From positions 27,501-91,500 of the forward strand of contig JAHDKI010000020.1 in NCBI GenBank assembly GCA_018436925.1: DNA of 64,000 nt. Direction: 5' to 3'. The notes under the pieces were generated by a model. The model worked only from the letters and a program-made list of their open reading frames with translations, ran no database searches and was not told where the DNA came from. The DNA comes from Syntrophaceae bacterium. Its GTDB lineage: Bacteria; Desulfobacterota; Syntrophia; Syntrophales; Smithellaceae. Each line of letters starts with the position of its first letter. The first letter of the stretch is position 1. This document shows positions 25,780 to 35,142 of the stretch, piece by piece. The position numbers and the translations under genes were made by a program.

Positions 25780-27612
25780 TTACGGCAGCAGATAGGAGGC
25801 TTCGGGGATTTCCATCACCGAATTATCGCCTTCGCGAATGACGCGCAGGATCATGCCGACGTTGGGCAGAATGTTGTGGGCGAAGAATTTGGCCGAAGCC
25901 ACCTTGCCCGCGTAGTAGGGATATTCGAAATGTTCCTTGCCGATGGCGTCAATTTTGGAAAGCGCGATGAGCGCGTGTTCCAGAAGCAGTTTCGCGCCGT
26001 AGATGTAACCCGTTGCATGCAGAATCCGCGTGGCAAAGAAACCGATCGCGCCGAATCTGCCCTGGCCCAGATAGCCTGCCATGGTGGCCTGAATGTCCTT
26101 GTACTGAGCAAGCGCTTCTGAAAGCAGCGCCACTTCGGCGGCCAGCGTCGCATGGTCTTTGTTGTCCGCCGCGAATTTTTCCAGTTCGGCAAACCACGAA
26201 TTAAACACCTGTCCTCCGGCCATCATCCACTTGCGGCCGATAAGGTCCATGGACTGAATGAAGTTGGTCCCTTCCCAGATGGGATAGATGCGGCAGTCAC
26301 GAAGCTGCTGGGCGATGGGATATTCTTCCGAGAAACCATAGCCGCCGTAAACCTGCATGGCTTCTGAAATGCTCAAAAACGCCAGGTCCGAACACCAGGC
26401 CTTGACGATCGGAATGTTGACTTCCACAAAGGCCTTCGCGCGCTTGCGTTCATTTTCATCCTGGGTGTTTTCCATAACGTCCATGGAGTAGTAGGAGATG
26501 GCAATCATGGCCCGGCTGGCTTCAGTGATGGACTTCTGATACATCAGCATCCGGCGGACATCCTCGTGATGGATGATCGTGACGCGCGACGATTTGGGAT
26601 TGGTGATCGGACGACCCTGAATGCGTCCGGCGGCATACAGCGCGGCGTTATTGTAGGAAACCGTCGCGGCCGCAAGCGCTGCGAGACCGGTGACGGTGCG
26701 CTCTTCGTTCATCATCTGGAACATCTGGGCCATCCCCGCGCCTTTGCCGTCCACGGGCGGATCACCCAGGAGATAGCCGCGGCATTTGCCTTCTTCGCCG
26801 AAGTTGATAATGCTGGTGGCCGATCCGCAAAGACCCATCTTGTGTTCGACGCCGCCGCAGTTGACGTCGTTGAATTCGCCTTTTTCGCCTTCCGGGGTAT
26901 GCCAGTATTTGGGAACGACGAACAGGGAGATGCCTTTGGTACCCGGCGCGCAGCCTTCAATGCGGGCCAGCGTGAGGTGAACGATGTTTTCGGTGATGTC
27001 CTGATCGCCGCCGGTGATGAAGCATTTGGTGCCGGAGATATTGTAAATGCCCGGTTCATCAGTCGGCGTGGCTTTGGTGATGATGTCGCCGACGTCCGAG
27101 CCGCTGTTGGGTTCGGTCAGATCCATCGTTCCGGCCCACTGGCCGGAAAACATTTTAGGCAGGAAGATGTTCTTGACCTTATCGCTGCCGAAGTCGCGGA
27201 TCAGGCCCGCCGCGCCGGTGGTGGCCATGACATAGGGACCGGATGCCGCATTGGCGGCGGCCAGATATTCATTGGTGCAGCCCATAACGCACAGAGGCAG
27301 CGCGCTGGGATCGGAATGATCGGCGTTGCTTGATCCCAGGCCGTTTTCCTGAACCGTCCAGTAGGGTTTCTTGAACGATTCGGGGGTGGTGACTTTGCCG
27401 TTTTTATACACGGCATGCTGCTTGTCGCCGTCTTCATTGGTGGGGGCGACGACTTCCTTCGCGATCTTCATGGCGTTTTCCAAAATCGAATCAACCTCGT
27501 CAATAGAATACCCTCCTTCGAATCGTCCCTGACCGAAGACTTTGGACATGTCGAGCCACTCTTTCAAAATGAACTTGTGTTCGCGTGTGGAATACACAAA
27601 ATTTGCTGCCAT
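25780..27612 (-). CDS. Acyl-CoA dehydrogenase, long (about 600-residue) type
   Basis: The protein has 610 residues. It carries MDLTEPNSGSDVGDI, the FITGGDQD loop and the C-terminal YGGYGFSEEYPIAQ and WEGTNFIQSMDLIGRK signatures, so FAD-dependent oxidation of acyl-CoA is expected. It shares the 600-residue architecture with the protein at 18750-20615 but is clearly divergent. The start follows AAGGAAGGAGACCC. It is a lone transcript, divergent from the BASS transporter gene, and has a terminator at its end. No TetR site like the one at 17368 was found upstream. Confidence 0.93.
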   Translation of the reverse strand: MAANFVYSTREHKFILKEWLDMSKVFGQGRFEGGYSIDEVDSILENAMKIAKEVVAPTNEDGDKQHAVYKNGKVTTPESFKKPYWTVQENGLGSSNADHSDPSALPLCVMGCTNEYLAAANAASGPYVMATTGAAGLIRDFGSDKVKNIFLPKMFSGQWAGTMDLTEPNSGSDVGDIITKATPTDEPGIYNISGTKCFITGGDQDITENIVHLTLARIEGCAPGTKGISLFVVPKYWHTPEGEKGEFNDVNCGGVEHKMGLCGSATSIINFGEEGKCRGYLLGDPPVDGKGAGMAQMFQMMNEERTVTGLAALAAATVSYNNAALYAAGRIQGRPITNPKSSRVTIIHHEDVRRMLMYQKSITEASRAMIAISYYSMDVMENTQDENERKRAKAFVEVNIPIVKAWCSDLAFLSISEAMQVYGGYGFSEEYPIAQQLRDCRIYPIWEGTNFIQSMDLIGRKWMMAGGQVFNSWFAELEKFAADNKDHATLAAEVALLSEALAQYKDIQATMAGYLGQGRFGAIGFFATRILHATGYIYGAKLLLEHALIALSKIDAIGKEHFEYPYYAGKVASAKFFAHNILPNVGMILRVIREGDNSVMEIPEASYLLP

Positions 27613-27752
27613 AATCAGGGTCTCCTTCCTTTGCCCGGCGGGATTGGGTGGGGGCGGGCCAGGGAATTGTATGGAAAACCCGGCCGGAAGTCAATCCGCC
27701 TTAAAAATGAAAGATCTTGATTAGTTAGGATTCCTCTGCTAAGCCAGCATCC

Positions 27753-28709
27753 ATGCAGACGCCGTTTCGTGCTCAGGATGTCATTTTAGTGATCGTGGTG
27801 ATCTTGTCGATGGCCGCCGCCATTGTGTTTCCCGACATCGCCGCGTATTTCGACGCTTTGCCGTTTTACTGTCTGATGGTGAATTTTTTCCTGAGCTATC
27901 TGTCCATCGATCTGGAAGATGTGCGCCTAGCGCTCAAAGGCCACGGCACGCAAATTCTGGGCATCACGCTGATCAAGCTTGTCTTGCTGCCGGTCCTTCT
28001 TTATTTCCTTTTTTACTTTCTCGCTCCCCAATACGCGCTTTCCGCCCTGCTTTTAACCGGTGTTTCCGCGGGGGTTGTCTCGCCGATGATCTCGAACATG
28101 GTGCGCGGCAATTCCTCGCTGGTCCTGGTGGTGGTCGTCGTCACATCGCTGCTGGCGCCTTTTTCGTTGCCGGCGCTCGTTAAGTTCATTGCCGCCAAAG
28201 ACCTGGCGATTTCCTTTCCGGCCATGCTCAAAATGCTGGCTACAGTAATCTTTATTCCGATTCTCCTGGTGGAGCTCATACGATACCTAATGCCGAAGCT
28301 GGTGGGACCGGTTCTGAAAGTCCGCTATCCCGTGTCTTTGGCGATGTTCGGGGTTATTAATCTCGGTGTGTTTCATCGGTATGTGTCTTTTTTCAGGCAG
28401 GATCCCCTCGTGATTGTGATGGCAATCATCGTGGTCTTCATTCTCGCTTCCGTCTTCTGCGCGGTCGGCATCCTCTTTTTCCGCAAAAGTTCACTGGAAA
28501 ATCAACTGGCCGGCGCGGTCATGATGGGCAATATCAACAATGTCCTTGTGATTGTTTTTGCCTCGCAATTCTTCGGTCCGGTGGAGCCTTTGGTCGCCGC
28601 CATGTACATGATTCCTTTTTTCGTTTTGGTGATTCCGCTTAGGTATTACCATCATCGGAAAACAAAAAAACCCGACAGACAGGGTGAAGGGAGGCAGACA
28701 ATATCATGA
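27753..28709 (+). CDS. Bile acid:sodium symporter (BASS)-family transporter
   Basis: The protein has 318 residues with about nine to ten membrane spans. Two tell-tale segments, LLTGVSAGVVSPMISNMV and AVMMGNINNVLVIVFASQF, lie at the crossover positions of BASS/SBF proteins, which import organic anions with Na+. The substrate is unknown. Its stop codon overlaps the start of the next gene (ATGA at 28706-28709), so the two are translationally coupled. Confidence 0.78.
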   Translation: MQTPFRAQDVILVIVVILSMAAAIVFPDIAAYFDALPFYCLMVNFFLSYLSIDLEDVRLALKGHGTQILGITLIKLVLLPVLLYFLFYFLAPQYALSALLLTGVSAGVVSPMISNMVRGNSSLVLVVVVVTSLLAPFSLPALVKFIAAKDLAISFPAMLKMLATVIFIPILLVELIRYLMPKLVGPVLKVRYPVSLAMFGVINLGVFHRYVSFFRQDPLVIVMAIIVVFILASVFCAVGILFFRKSSLENQLAGAVMMGNINNVLVIVFASQFFGPVEPLVAAMYMIPFFVLVIPLRYYHHRKTKKPDRQGEGRQTIS

Positions 28710-29299
28710 TTTCTATCAGAATCTTTTCGGATTACGTTTGACCGTTTTGCTATATCGGCAAGGCTGTTGTCGATTTGCTTAAGAAAGAGTATCCGATTGA
28801 AGATCGGTGGGTGAGCTATGAGCTGCATCCGGAAACCCCGCCCGCGGGCATGCTGCTCTCCGAGCGTTTTGCCGGACGGGATCTCGCGCCCTTTTATGCG
28901 CAACTGCGGGCGCGGGGAGATGAGCTGGGGCTTGTGTTCAAGGAGCAGACGCTTCTTTCGAATTCACGCATGGCCCTGCAGGCGTCGGAGTATGCGCGCG
29001 ACAGGGGATTTTATGACGCGTTTCATGAAAATATGTTCCGGGCCTATCTCTCACAGGCAAAGGACATCGGCGATCCGCAGGTGATCGCCGCAGTGGCCGA
29101 GGCCAGCGGCCTGGACGGAGAAGCGACCCTTGAATCCGTGCGGGACGAACGCTATGCGCCGCGACTGACCAACGCGTTAAGGGAAGGACGGCAGCTCGGC
29201 CTGACAGGTATTCCGTTGTTTGTCATCAACGGGAAATACAAAGTTGTGGGCGCGCAGCCGGCGGAAATATTTCGTCATTTTCTGGAGAAAATGAAATAA
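28706..29299 (+). CDS. DsbA/FrnE-like thioredoxin-fold selenoprotein (UxxC), in-frame TGA at 28739-28741
   Basis: Read through the TGA, the gene encodes 197 residues starting MISIRIFSDYV-U-PFCYIGK. The TGA falls exactly where DsbA/FrnE-family proteins have the first Cys of CPFC or CPWC, giving U12-P-F-C15. The rest is an intact FrnE-type domain with the cis-Pro loop TGIPLFVING. A hairpin 13 nt after the TGA fits a bacterial SECIS. The ATG follows GGGAGG and overlaps the BASS gene stop. Without Sec the gene would be interrupted, yet the ~185 residues after the TGA show no decay. A thiol or selenol oxidoreductase role is inferred. Confidence 0.83.
28754..28774 (+). promoter_or_regulatory. Candidate bacterial SECIS element of the FrnE-like gene
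   Basis: ATCGGCAA and TTGTCGAT form an 8-bp stem (one G-U pair) with a GGCTG loop. The loop begins 21 nt after the TGA, inside the usual window for SelB recognition, and has G at its first two positions. Confidence 0.6.
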
Positions 29300-29418
29300 A
29301 CCGGCGCCTTGCGCCCAGATGCGGCGGAAGTCTTTTCCATTGAATCTCCCTGTCGCTTCCAGTATAGTTTCTCCGTCGTGCGATGGAATTCATATTTTGT
29401 GGGTGGGAGGCTTGCGCC

Positions 29419-30078
29419 ATGCTTCGAAAAGCCTTTATGATTGTCGTCCTGTTATGGGGAGCGTCGGCAACCGCGGCCGCCGCCGATTTAAGTCCGATCA
29501 ATCTTCCGCCGCCGGATACCAAAGGCGGCAGACCGTTGATGCAGTGCCTGAATGATCGCAAAACGGATCGATCCTTTGCGCCTCGAAAGCTGGCCCCGGA
29601 GATTCTGTCCAATCTGTTGTGGGCGGCGGCCGGGATCAACCGGCCGGAGAAAAAGGGGCGAACGGCGCCCACGGCGCATAACCGCCAGGAAATTGATGTT
29701 TATGTCGCGATGGAAGAGGGCCTCTATCTGTACGCCCCCGAAAGCCACAGTCTCCGAGGCGTGGTAAAAAAAGATTTGCGGGCCGACACCGTTCATTTGT
29801 TTCAGCCGTCGCGAGGCTCAATCGCAAACGCACCGGTTCAATTAATTTATGTCGCCGATTATGCGAAGATGGGGCTTGCCTCAAGCGAAGCGGACAAACA
29901 TTTCTATGCCGTGGCGGACACGGGATTCATCTCTCAAAATGTCTACCTGTATTGCGCCTCGGAGGGATTGGCCACCGGTGTTCGGGCGTATTTTGACAAA
30001 GACGCGCTGGCTAAATCCGTGAAGCTCAGAGACAAACAGAAAGTCATTTTGGTTCAGGCGGTGGGGTATGCGCAATGA
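29419..30078 (+). CDS. Exported SagB/ThcOx-type nitroreductase-family protein
   Basis: The protein has 219 residues. A signal peptide (MLRKAFMIVVLLWGASATAA) leads into a nitroreductase domain: DRKTDRSFAPRKLAPEILSNL at the start, NLLWAAAGINRP, TAPTAHNRQEIDVYV and the C-terminal ASEGLATGVRAYFD. Members use FMN; an exported form is less common. The start at 29419 follows GGGAGG and matches the signal peptide; 29383 is a longer in-frame alternative. The reaction is unknown. Confidence 0.83.
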   Translation: MLRKAFMIVVLLWGASATAAAADLSPINLPPPDTKGGRPLMQCLNDRKTDRSFAPRKLAPEILSNLLWAAAGINRPEKKGRTAPTAHNRQEIDVYVAMEEGLYLYAPESHSLRGVVKKDLRADTVHLFQPSRGSIANAPVQLIYVADYAKMGLASSEADKHFYAVADTGFISQNVYLYCASEGLATGVRAYFDKDALAKSVKLRDKQKVILVQAVGYAQ

Positions 30079-30099
30079 TCTCTTCAAGGAGAAAAGGAC

Positions 30100-30930
30100 A
30101 TGAATAAGAATTCAGTGGTGTTGATTTCCGGCTGTTCATCGGGGATCGGGCTGTCGCTGGCCCGCGAATTCGCCGCGCGCGGATGCCGGGTGTTCGCCAC
30201 GGCGCGCAAACCGGAGGCCATCGACGACCTCAAAACAGAAGGAATCGAAACGGCCGCCCTGGATGTGACCAATCAGGCATCCATTGACGCCTGCGTGGCT
30301 TTCGTGATTGGAAAGGCCGGCCGGATCGACACGCTGGTCAACAACGCCGGTTATGCGCTCATCGGTCCGATGATTGATCTCGCCATCGATGAACTCAAAC
30401 GCCAATTCGACACCAACGTTATCGGACTGATGGCGTTGACCAAAGCTTGCGCCCTCCATATGATCAAACAACGCTCCGGTCTGATCGTCAACATCGCGAG
30501 CGTCTCCGGCATCTGCGCCACGCCGTTTGCCGGGGCCTACTGCGCGTCGAAAGCGGCGGTGAATCTGCTTTCAACATCCTTGCGCATCGAGCTTGCGCCT
30601 TTCGGAATCGACGTGGTGACAGTGCAGCCAGGCGCCATCAAGTCGAATTTCGGCAAGGTCGCGGCGGACAGCATTCGTCTGCCGGAAGAGTCCGTTTATC
30701 AGCCGGTGGCGGCCTATGTCGCAGCGCGCGCCCAGGCATCGCAAAAGAATCCGACCCCTGTGGAAGAATTTTCGAAAAAACTCGTCAATAAACTGTTTGG
30801 CGAAAACATTCCGAAGATCATCCGGTTGGGCAAATCCTCCGCGCAGCTGCCGATTATCGCAAATCTGCCCGCAAATCAGTTCGATAGGATTATGAGCAAG
30901 GGATTCGGTTTAAACAAACTCAGAAACTAG
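30100..30930 (+). CDS. Short-chain dehydrogenase/reductase
   Basis: The protein has 276 residues. The NAD(P)-binding motif SGCSSGIG lies near the start, NNAGYA at about 80 and the catalytic pair in GAYCASKAAV. The C-terminus has the PGAIKSNF segment. Substrate not identifiable. The start follows AAGGAGAAAAGGAC, 21 bp after the nitroreductase gene, so the two are probably co-transcribed. Confidence 0.92.
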   Translation: MNKNSVVLISGCSSGIGLSLAREFAARGCRVFATARKPEAIDDLKTEGIETAALDVTNQASIDACVAFVIGKAGRIDTLVNNAGYALIGPMIDLAIDELKRQFDTNVIGLMALTKACALHMIKQRSGLIVNIASVSGICATPFAGAYCASKAAVNLLSTSLRIELAPFGIDVVTVQPGAIKSNFGKVAADSIRLPEESVYQPVAAYVAARAQASQKNPTPVEEFSKKLVNKLFGENIPKIIRLGKSSAQLPIIANLPANQFDRIMSKGFGLNKLRN

Positions 30931-31008
30931 GCCCACAGTTCCCTCCGGAGGCAAGAGGGTCGGGCGCCGGCTTCCTGTTGCCGGATATCCGCCCCAAAGG
31001 AGGCAGAT

Positions 31009-31812
31009 ATGAAAAAGGTTTGGAGCGCTTTAATCGTTGCCGCCTTGTCTGCGGCCATTTGTCAAACCGCGCCGGCCGCATCCGCCTTGGCAGGAAAAGA
31101 AACGACTTACACCGCGGCGGGCGCGTCAATGAAAGGCTATCTGGCTTTTGACGCCTCCTGGTCGGGAAAAAGGCCGGGTATTCTAATCGTTCATGAGTGG
31201 TGGGGACATAATCCGTATGTCCGCAAAAGAGCCGATATGCTGGCGGAGATGGGGTATACGGCTTTCGCGCTCGACATGTACGGCGAGGGCAGGCAGGCCG
31301 AACATCCGCAGGATGCCGGGAAGTTTGCGTCCGAAGTGATGAAAAATTTCGACCTCATGGAGGCCAGATTTAAAGCGGCCCTGGATTTTCTCAAAAAGCA
31401 GGAAACGGTCGATTCTTCAAAAATTGCCGCCATCGGGTATTGCTTCGGAGGCGCAGTGGTGCTCAACATGGCCCGGCAGGGTTTGCCGCTTGCGGGTGTG
31501 GCCAGTTTTCACGGGAGCCTGGGGGCGGCCAAACCGGCCAAGCCGGGCGAGGTCAAAGCCAGAATTCTGGTGCTCAACGGCGAAGCCGACAAAATGGTGA
31601 CGCCCGAACAGATCGAAGCGTTCAAAAAGGAAATGAAGGAGCTGGGGGCCGATTACCGTTTTATCAACTATCCCGGCGCACTGCACAGTTTCACCAATCC
31701 GCAGGCCGATGAGTTCGCCGGGAAGTTCAGTATGCCGGTGGGTTACAACGAGGCTGCCGACAAGGCTTCATGGAGCGAACTTAAGCAGTTCCTGGCCGAG
31801 CTTTTTAAGTAA
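31009..31812 (+). CDS. Exported dienelactone hydrolase-family protein
   Basis: The protein has 267 residues. A signal peptide (VWSALIVAALSAAICQTAPA) precedes the alpha/beta-hydrolase DLH domain. The nucleophile Cys lies in GYCFGGAV, the acid in LNGEADKMV and the His in YPGALHSF. The family hydrolyses dienelactones and related esters, but many exported members have other substrates. The start follows AAAGGAGGCAGAT. Confidence 0.9.
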   Translation: MKKVWSALIVAALSAAICQTAPAASALAGKETTYTAAGASMKGYLAFDASWSGKRPGILIVHEWWGHNPYVRKRADMLAEMGYTAFALDMYGEGRQAEHPQDAGKFASEVMKNFDLMEARFKAALDFLKKQETVDSSKIAAIGYCFGGAVVLNMARQGLPLAGVASFHGSLGAAKPAKPGEVKARILVLNGEADKMVTPEQIEAFKKEMKELGADYRFINYPGALHSFTNPQADEFAGKFSMPVGYNEAADKASWSELKQFLAELFK

Positions 31813-31852
31813 AAGCGGCAAGCTGTGAAAACAACAGGAGGTGGTCGATCAG

Positions 31853-32224
31853 ATGGAGTTTACATTCGCGCACAACAACTTCAATGTGTTTAACCTGGAT
31901 AAAAGCCTGGCCTTTTACCGGGAGGCCTTGGGCCTTCAGGAAATGCGGCGTTACGAGCCGCCGGACAAAAGTTTTATTATCGTTTATCTGGGAGACGGCA
32001 AATCGTCGCATTATCTGGAGTTGACTTGGCTTGCTGACCGAAAGGACCCCTACGATCTGGGCGACAATGAATTTCATTTGGCCTTTAAGACGGATGATTT
32101 CGCCGCCGCCCACGCAAAACATGAGAAGATGGGCTGCATCTGCTTCGAGAACAAGGCGATGGGGATTTATTTCATCAACGATCCGGACGATTACTGGATT
32201 GAAATTGTTCCCCACAAGCGCTAG
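31853..32224 (+). CDS. VOC-family protein (glyoxalase I-like)
   Basis: The protein has 123 residues with the paired beta-alpha-beta fold of the vicinal-oxygen-chelate superfamily: FNVFNLDKSLAFYREALGL at the start, HYLELTWLADR, NEFHLAFKTDD and the ending YFINDPDDYWIEIVP. His and Glu positions fit a glyoxalase I metal site, so lactoylglutathione lyase is the best guess. The ATG at 31853 is preferred to the GTG at 31841 because of its distance from AGGAGG. Confidence 0.85.
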   Translation: MEFTFAHNNFNVFNLDKSLAFYREALGLQEMRRYEPPDKSFIIVYLGDGKSSHYLELTWLADRKDPYDLGDNEFHLAFKTDDFAAAHAKHEKMGCICFENKAMGIYFINDPDDYWIEIVPHKR

Positions 32225-32284
32225 GCAGGCCGCCCAGCCGTTGCTTCAACGGCAAAGTCGTGCATGTTTGAAGGAGGTAGACTT

Positions 32285-32908
32285 ATGAAGAAACACCTGA
32301 TGAAAATGCTGTTTTTGAGTTTTTTTGCGTTGGCGCCGGCGAGCGCGGCGGCGGATGTCGATGTGAGGGTCAATGTCAATATACCGCTTCCTCCGCCCAT
32401 CTTTTTTCCAGCGCCTCCGGAGGTGATCGTGATTCCCGAAACCTATGTCTATACGGTTCCGGATATCGATGTGGATATTTTCTTTTTCGAAGGCTGGTGG
32501 TGGCGTCCCTGGCAGGGACGCTGGTATCGTTCGCGCTATCATGACCGGGGATGGGGCTACTATGAATACGGCGCGCCCGCCTTTTACTCCAGAGTGCCGC
32601 CGGGATGGAGGACCTATTACAAAGATCGCCGCTGGAAGGGCCACAGGTGGGAATATCGCCGGATTCCTTACGGCTATGCGGAAAGAAACTGGGAGGACTG
32701 GCAAAAAAGAAGACACTGGGAAAAAGACCGGGCCTGGGGCGTGAGAGGACTGGAAAAGCGCTACCCGAAGGGAAAGTGGGAAGAGCCGCGCCGCGACTCC
32801 CGCTCGCGCGACAGATATCCGGACTCCCGCTATGATCAGCGCGGTTCCCGCAAAGGCGGTCCGGACCGAGGCCCGCGGAACGATCATGAAGGCAGAAGGC
32901 GTCCATAA
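32285..32908 (+). CDS. Exported Trp/Tyr/Arg-rich protein, paralogue of 9690-10559
   Basis: The protein has 207 residues. A signal peptide is followed by VNIPLPPPIFFPAPPEVIVI, EGWWWRPWQGRWYRSRYHDR and PPGWRTYYKDRRW, which match the aromatic core of the protein at 9690-10559 almost position by position. The tail is short and very basic (Arg, Asp, Lys, Gly) instead of Pro/Gln repeats. Function unknown. The start follows GAAGGAGGTAGACTT. Confidence 0.75.
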   Translation: MKKHLMKMLFLSFFALAPASAAADVDVRVNVNIPLPPPIFFPAPPEVIVIPETYVYTVPDIDVDIFFFEGWWWRPWQGRWYRSRYHDRGWGYYEYGAPAFYSRVPPGWRTYYKDRRWKGHRWEYRRIPYGYAERNWEDWQKRRHWEKDRAWGVRGLEKRYPKGKWEEPRRDSRSRDRYPDSRYDQRGSRKGGPDRGPRNDHEGRRRP

Positions 32909-33209
32909 GCAAACAATACGAAAAGAAAGACAAAACCGATTATGACGAAAAGCAGCCCGTCGCGCTTTCGGGCTTCTTTTCGCAGACGCCTCCGGATTGG
33001 CTTTTTCGCAAAAATCATATTGATTTTTGGCCGTTTGTCCTTTAGAGTCTTCGGCCTGACAGGATCTTTATTATCGATTGCCGTGGTTTTTCAGTAAGTC
33101 TGCGCAGGCTGTTTCACTTCGTCAATCACCTTGCATGTCATTCGCGCCGGGACAACCGGGATGCGGCTGTGTCCCGGCTGGAAATTCAGCAAGAACGGGA
33201 GGAAGCATA
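32909..33209. other. Intergenic region, 301 bp
   Basis: A terminator lies at 32947-32981, followed by sequence leading to the PEP carboxykinase start. The frame upstream of 33210 is open to 33078, but a GGGAGGAAGC site right before the TTG at 33210 favours the shorter gene. Confidence 0.45.
32947..32981 (+). terminator. Intrinsic terminator after the aromatic-rich protein gene
   Basis: GAAAAGCAGCCCG pairs imperfectly with CGGGCTTCTTTTC around a 9-base loop. The core AGCCCG/CGGGCT stem is perfect and followed by TTCTTTTC. Confidence 0.65.
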
Positions 33210-35072
33210 TTGAATATCGATCAATCCATACTCAGCAAAGACAATCTTCAGAAAATCAAGGATCTTAAAAATCCCCATGTGGAAAAAATCGTTGAGGAAT
33301 ACGTCAACCTGTGCAAGCCCGCAAAGGTTTCCGTGATTACCGACAGCTTTGCGGACATTGCCTATGTGCGTCAGCGGGCTCTGGATCTCGGCGAGGAAAA
33401 GAAACTGGACATGTCGGGCCATACAGTTCATTTCGACGGCATCAGCGATCAGGGCCGGGACAAGAAAAATACCTGTCTTCTGGTCACACCGGACATGAAG
33501 GTCTCCAAAATTATTGATGTCAAGGATCGTGAAGAAGGCCTCAGGGAAGTGTATCAGATTATGGACGGCATCATGGCGGGTAAAGAGTGCTTCGTTCGCT
33601 TTTTCTGTCTGGGGCCGCTCAATTCCCGCTTTTCCATCGCCGCGCTGCAGATTACCGATTCCGCCTATGTCGCGCACAGCGAGGATTTGCTCTATCGCGT
33701 GGGCTACGAGCAGTTTAAAACCCTTGGCGGATCGGATGATTTCTTCTATCTCGTTCATTCCGCGGGCGAGCTCGACGAACGCAACAACACGAAAAATATT
33801 AAGGATCGCAGGATCTACATCGATGTTCTGGGCAAGCGCGTGCTGACGGTGAATAATCAGTATGCCGGAAACAGCGTGGGGCTCAAGAAGCTGGCGCTGC
33901 GGCTTGCGATTTACAAGGCCAACAAGGAAGACTGGCTCACCGAGCACATGTTCGTGATGGGCGTCCGGCCCGAAGAGAAAAAACGCGTGACTTATTTCAC
34001 GGGCGCGTTTCCCAGCGCTTGCGGTAAAACGTCGACGGCAATGGTTCCCGGACAGCAGATTGTCGGCGACGACATTGCCTATATCCGCCACGGCGAGGAC
34101 GGCAAAGCCTACGCGGTGAACATTGAACAAGGCATCTTTGGCATTATCGAAGACGTGAACCCCGTTGATGATCCCGTGATTTACGAAGCCCTCACGACGC
34201 CGCGCGAACTGATTTTTTCCAATGTTCTGGTCAACGACAACAAGCCATACTGGCTCGGCATGGGGCAAATACTTCCGGATGCGGGCGAAAATTTCTCGGG
34301 ACAGTGGACAAAGGGAAAAAAGGATGCCAAAGGCGGCGAGATTCCGGCGGCGCATAAAAACGCCCGTTATACCATCCGCTTGAGCGAGCTTAAAAATGTC
34401 GATCCGAAACTCTATGATCCGGACGGCGTTCCCATCAGCGGGATCATTTACGGCGGGCGCGACTCCGACACATCCGTGCCCGTCTATCAGAGCTTTGACT
34501 GGGCGCACGGTATGTTCATCGGGGCCTCGCTGGAGTCGGAAACCACCGCCGCGACGATCGGCGCGGTGGGCGTTCGCGAGCTGTCTCCCATGGCGAATCT
34601 CGATTTTCTGGTCGTGCCGTTGGGAACCTACCTGGGCAATCATCTTAAATTCGGCGACCGGCTGATCGTCAAGCCGCTGGTCTTTTCGACCAATTACTTC
34701 CTGAAAGTCGACGGCAAATTTCTAAATGAAAAGGTGGACAAGAAGGTTTGGCTCATGTGGATGGAAGGCCGCGTCCACGGAGAATACGGCGCTTACGAAA
34801 CACCGATCGGGTATATTCCGAAGTACGAAGATGTTTCCAGGCTGTTTAAGAAAATCTTTGAAAAGAAATATTCCCGCGAAGCCTATGATCAGCAGTTTTC
34901 CATCCGTGTTGACAAGTTTCTTGAAAAGCTCGGTCGCGTCCGGAAGGCTTACCTCGAGGAGGATAATATTCCCGAGGAATTTTACGTCATCCTCGATATG
35001 CTGCAAAACCGGCTTACGGCGGCCAGGGAAAAATTCGGCAAATCCGTCATTCCTCCCTCAGCGTTCATCTAG
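33210..35072 (+). CDS. pckG: Phosphoenolpyruvate carboxykinase (GTP)
   Basis: The protein has 620 residues. It links oxaloacetate and PEP using GTP. The kinase motif GAFPSACGKTSTAM and the later segments YGGRDSDTSVPVYQSFDWAHG mark the GTP-dependent family rather than the ATP type. Length is normal. The start is TTG (MNIDQSIL), chosen because it follows GGGAGGAAGCATA. It can serve gluconeogenesis or, run in reverse, fermentative carboxylation. A terminator follows. Confidence 0.93.
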   Translation: MNIDQSILSKDNLQKIKDLKNPHVEKIVEEYVNLCKPAKVSVITDSFADIAYVRQRALDLGEEKKLDMSGHTVHFDGISDQGRDKKNTCLLVTPDMKVSKIIDVKDREEGLREVYQIMDGIMAGKECFVRFFCLGPLNSRFSIAALQITDSAYVAHSEDLLYRVGYEQFKTLGGSDDFFYLVHSAGELDERNNTKNIKDRRIYIDVLGKRVLTVNNQYAGNSVGLKKLALRLAIYKANKEDWLTEHMFVMGVRPEEKKRVTYFTGAFPSACGKTSTAMVPGQQIVGDDIAYIRHGEDGKAYAVNIEQGIFGIIEDVNPVDDPVIYEALTTPRELIFSNVLVNDNKPYWLGMGQILPDAGENFSGQWTKGKKDAKGGEIPAAHKNARYTIRLSELKNVDPKLYDPDGVPISGIIYGGRDSDTSVPVYQSFDWAHGMFIGASLESETTAATIGAVGVRELSPMANLDFLVVPLGTYLGNHLKFGDRLIVKPLVFSTNYFLKVDGKFLNEKVDKKVWLMWMEGRVHGEYGAYETPIGYIPKYEDVSRLFKKIFEKKYSREAYDQQFSIRVDKFLEKLGRVRKAYLEEDNIPEEFYVILDMLQNRLTAAREKFGKSVIPPSAFI

Positions 35073-35083
35073 ACTGCATGAAA

Positions 35084-35107
35084 AAGCCCCGGCATCCGCC
35101 GGGGCTT
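35084..35107. terminator. Bidirectional terminator between pckG and the TRAP operon
   Basis: A perfect 10-bp stem, AAGCCCCGGC / GCCGGGGCTT, with an ATCC loop. On the minus strand it is followed by TTTTT, so it ends the TRAP transcript well; on the plus strand the tail is AATTTCT. Confidence 0.85.
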
Positions 35108-35142
35108 AATTTCTAAAATCAAAAGAGAAACGAAAAAAGGTT

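Noticed and set aside
28739-28741. TGA in the FrnE-like gene read as a nonsense mutation (pseudogene)
   Set aside because: The position matches the redox Cys, the downstream frame is intact, a SECIS-like hairpin follows, and another Sec gene is present. A pseudogene is still possible but less likely.
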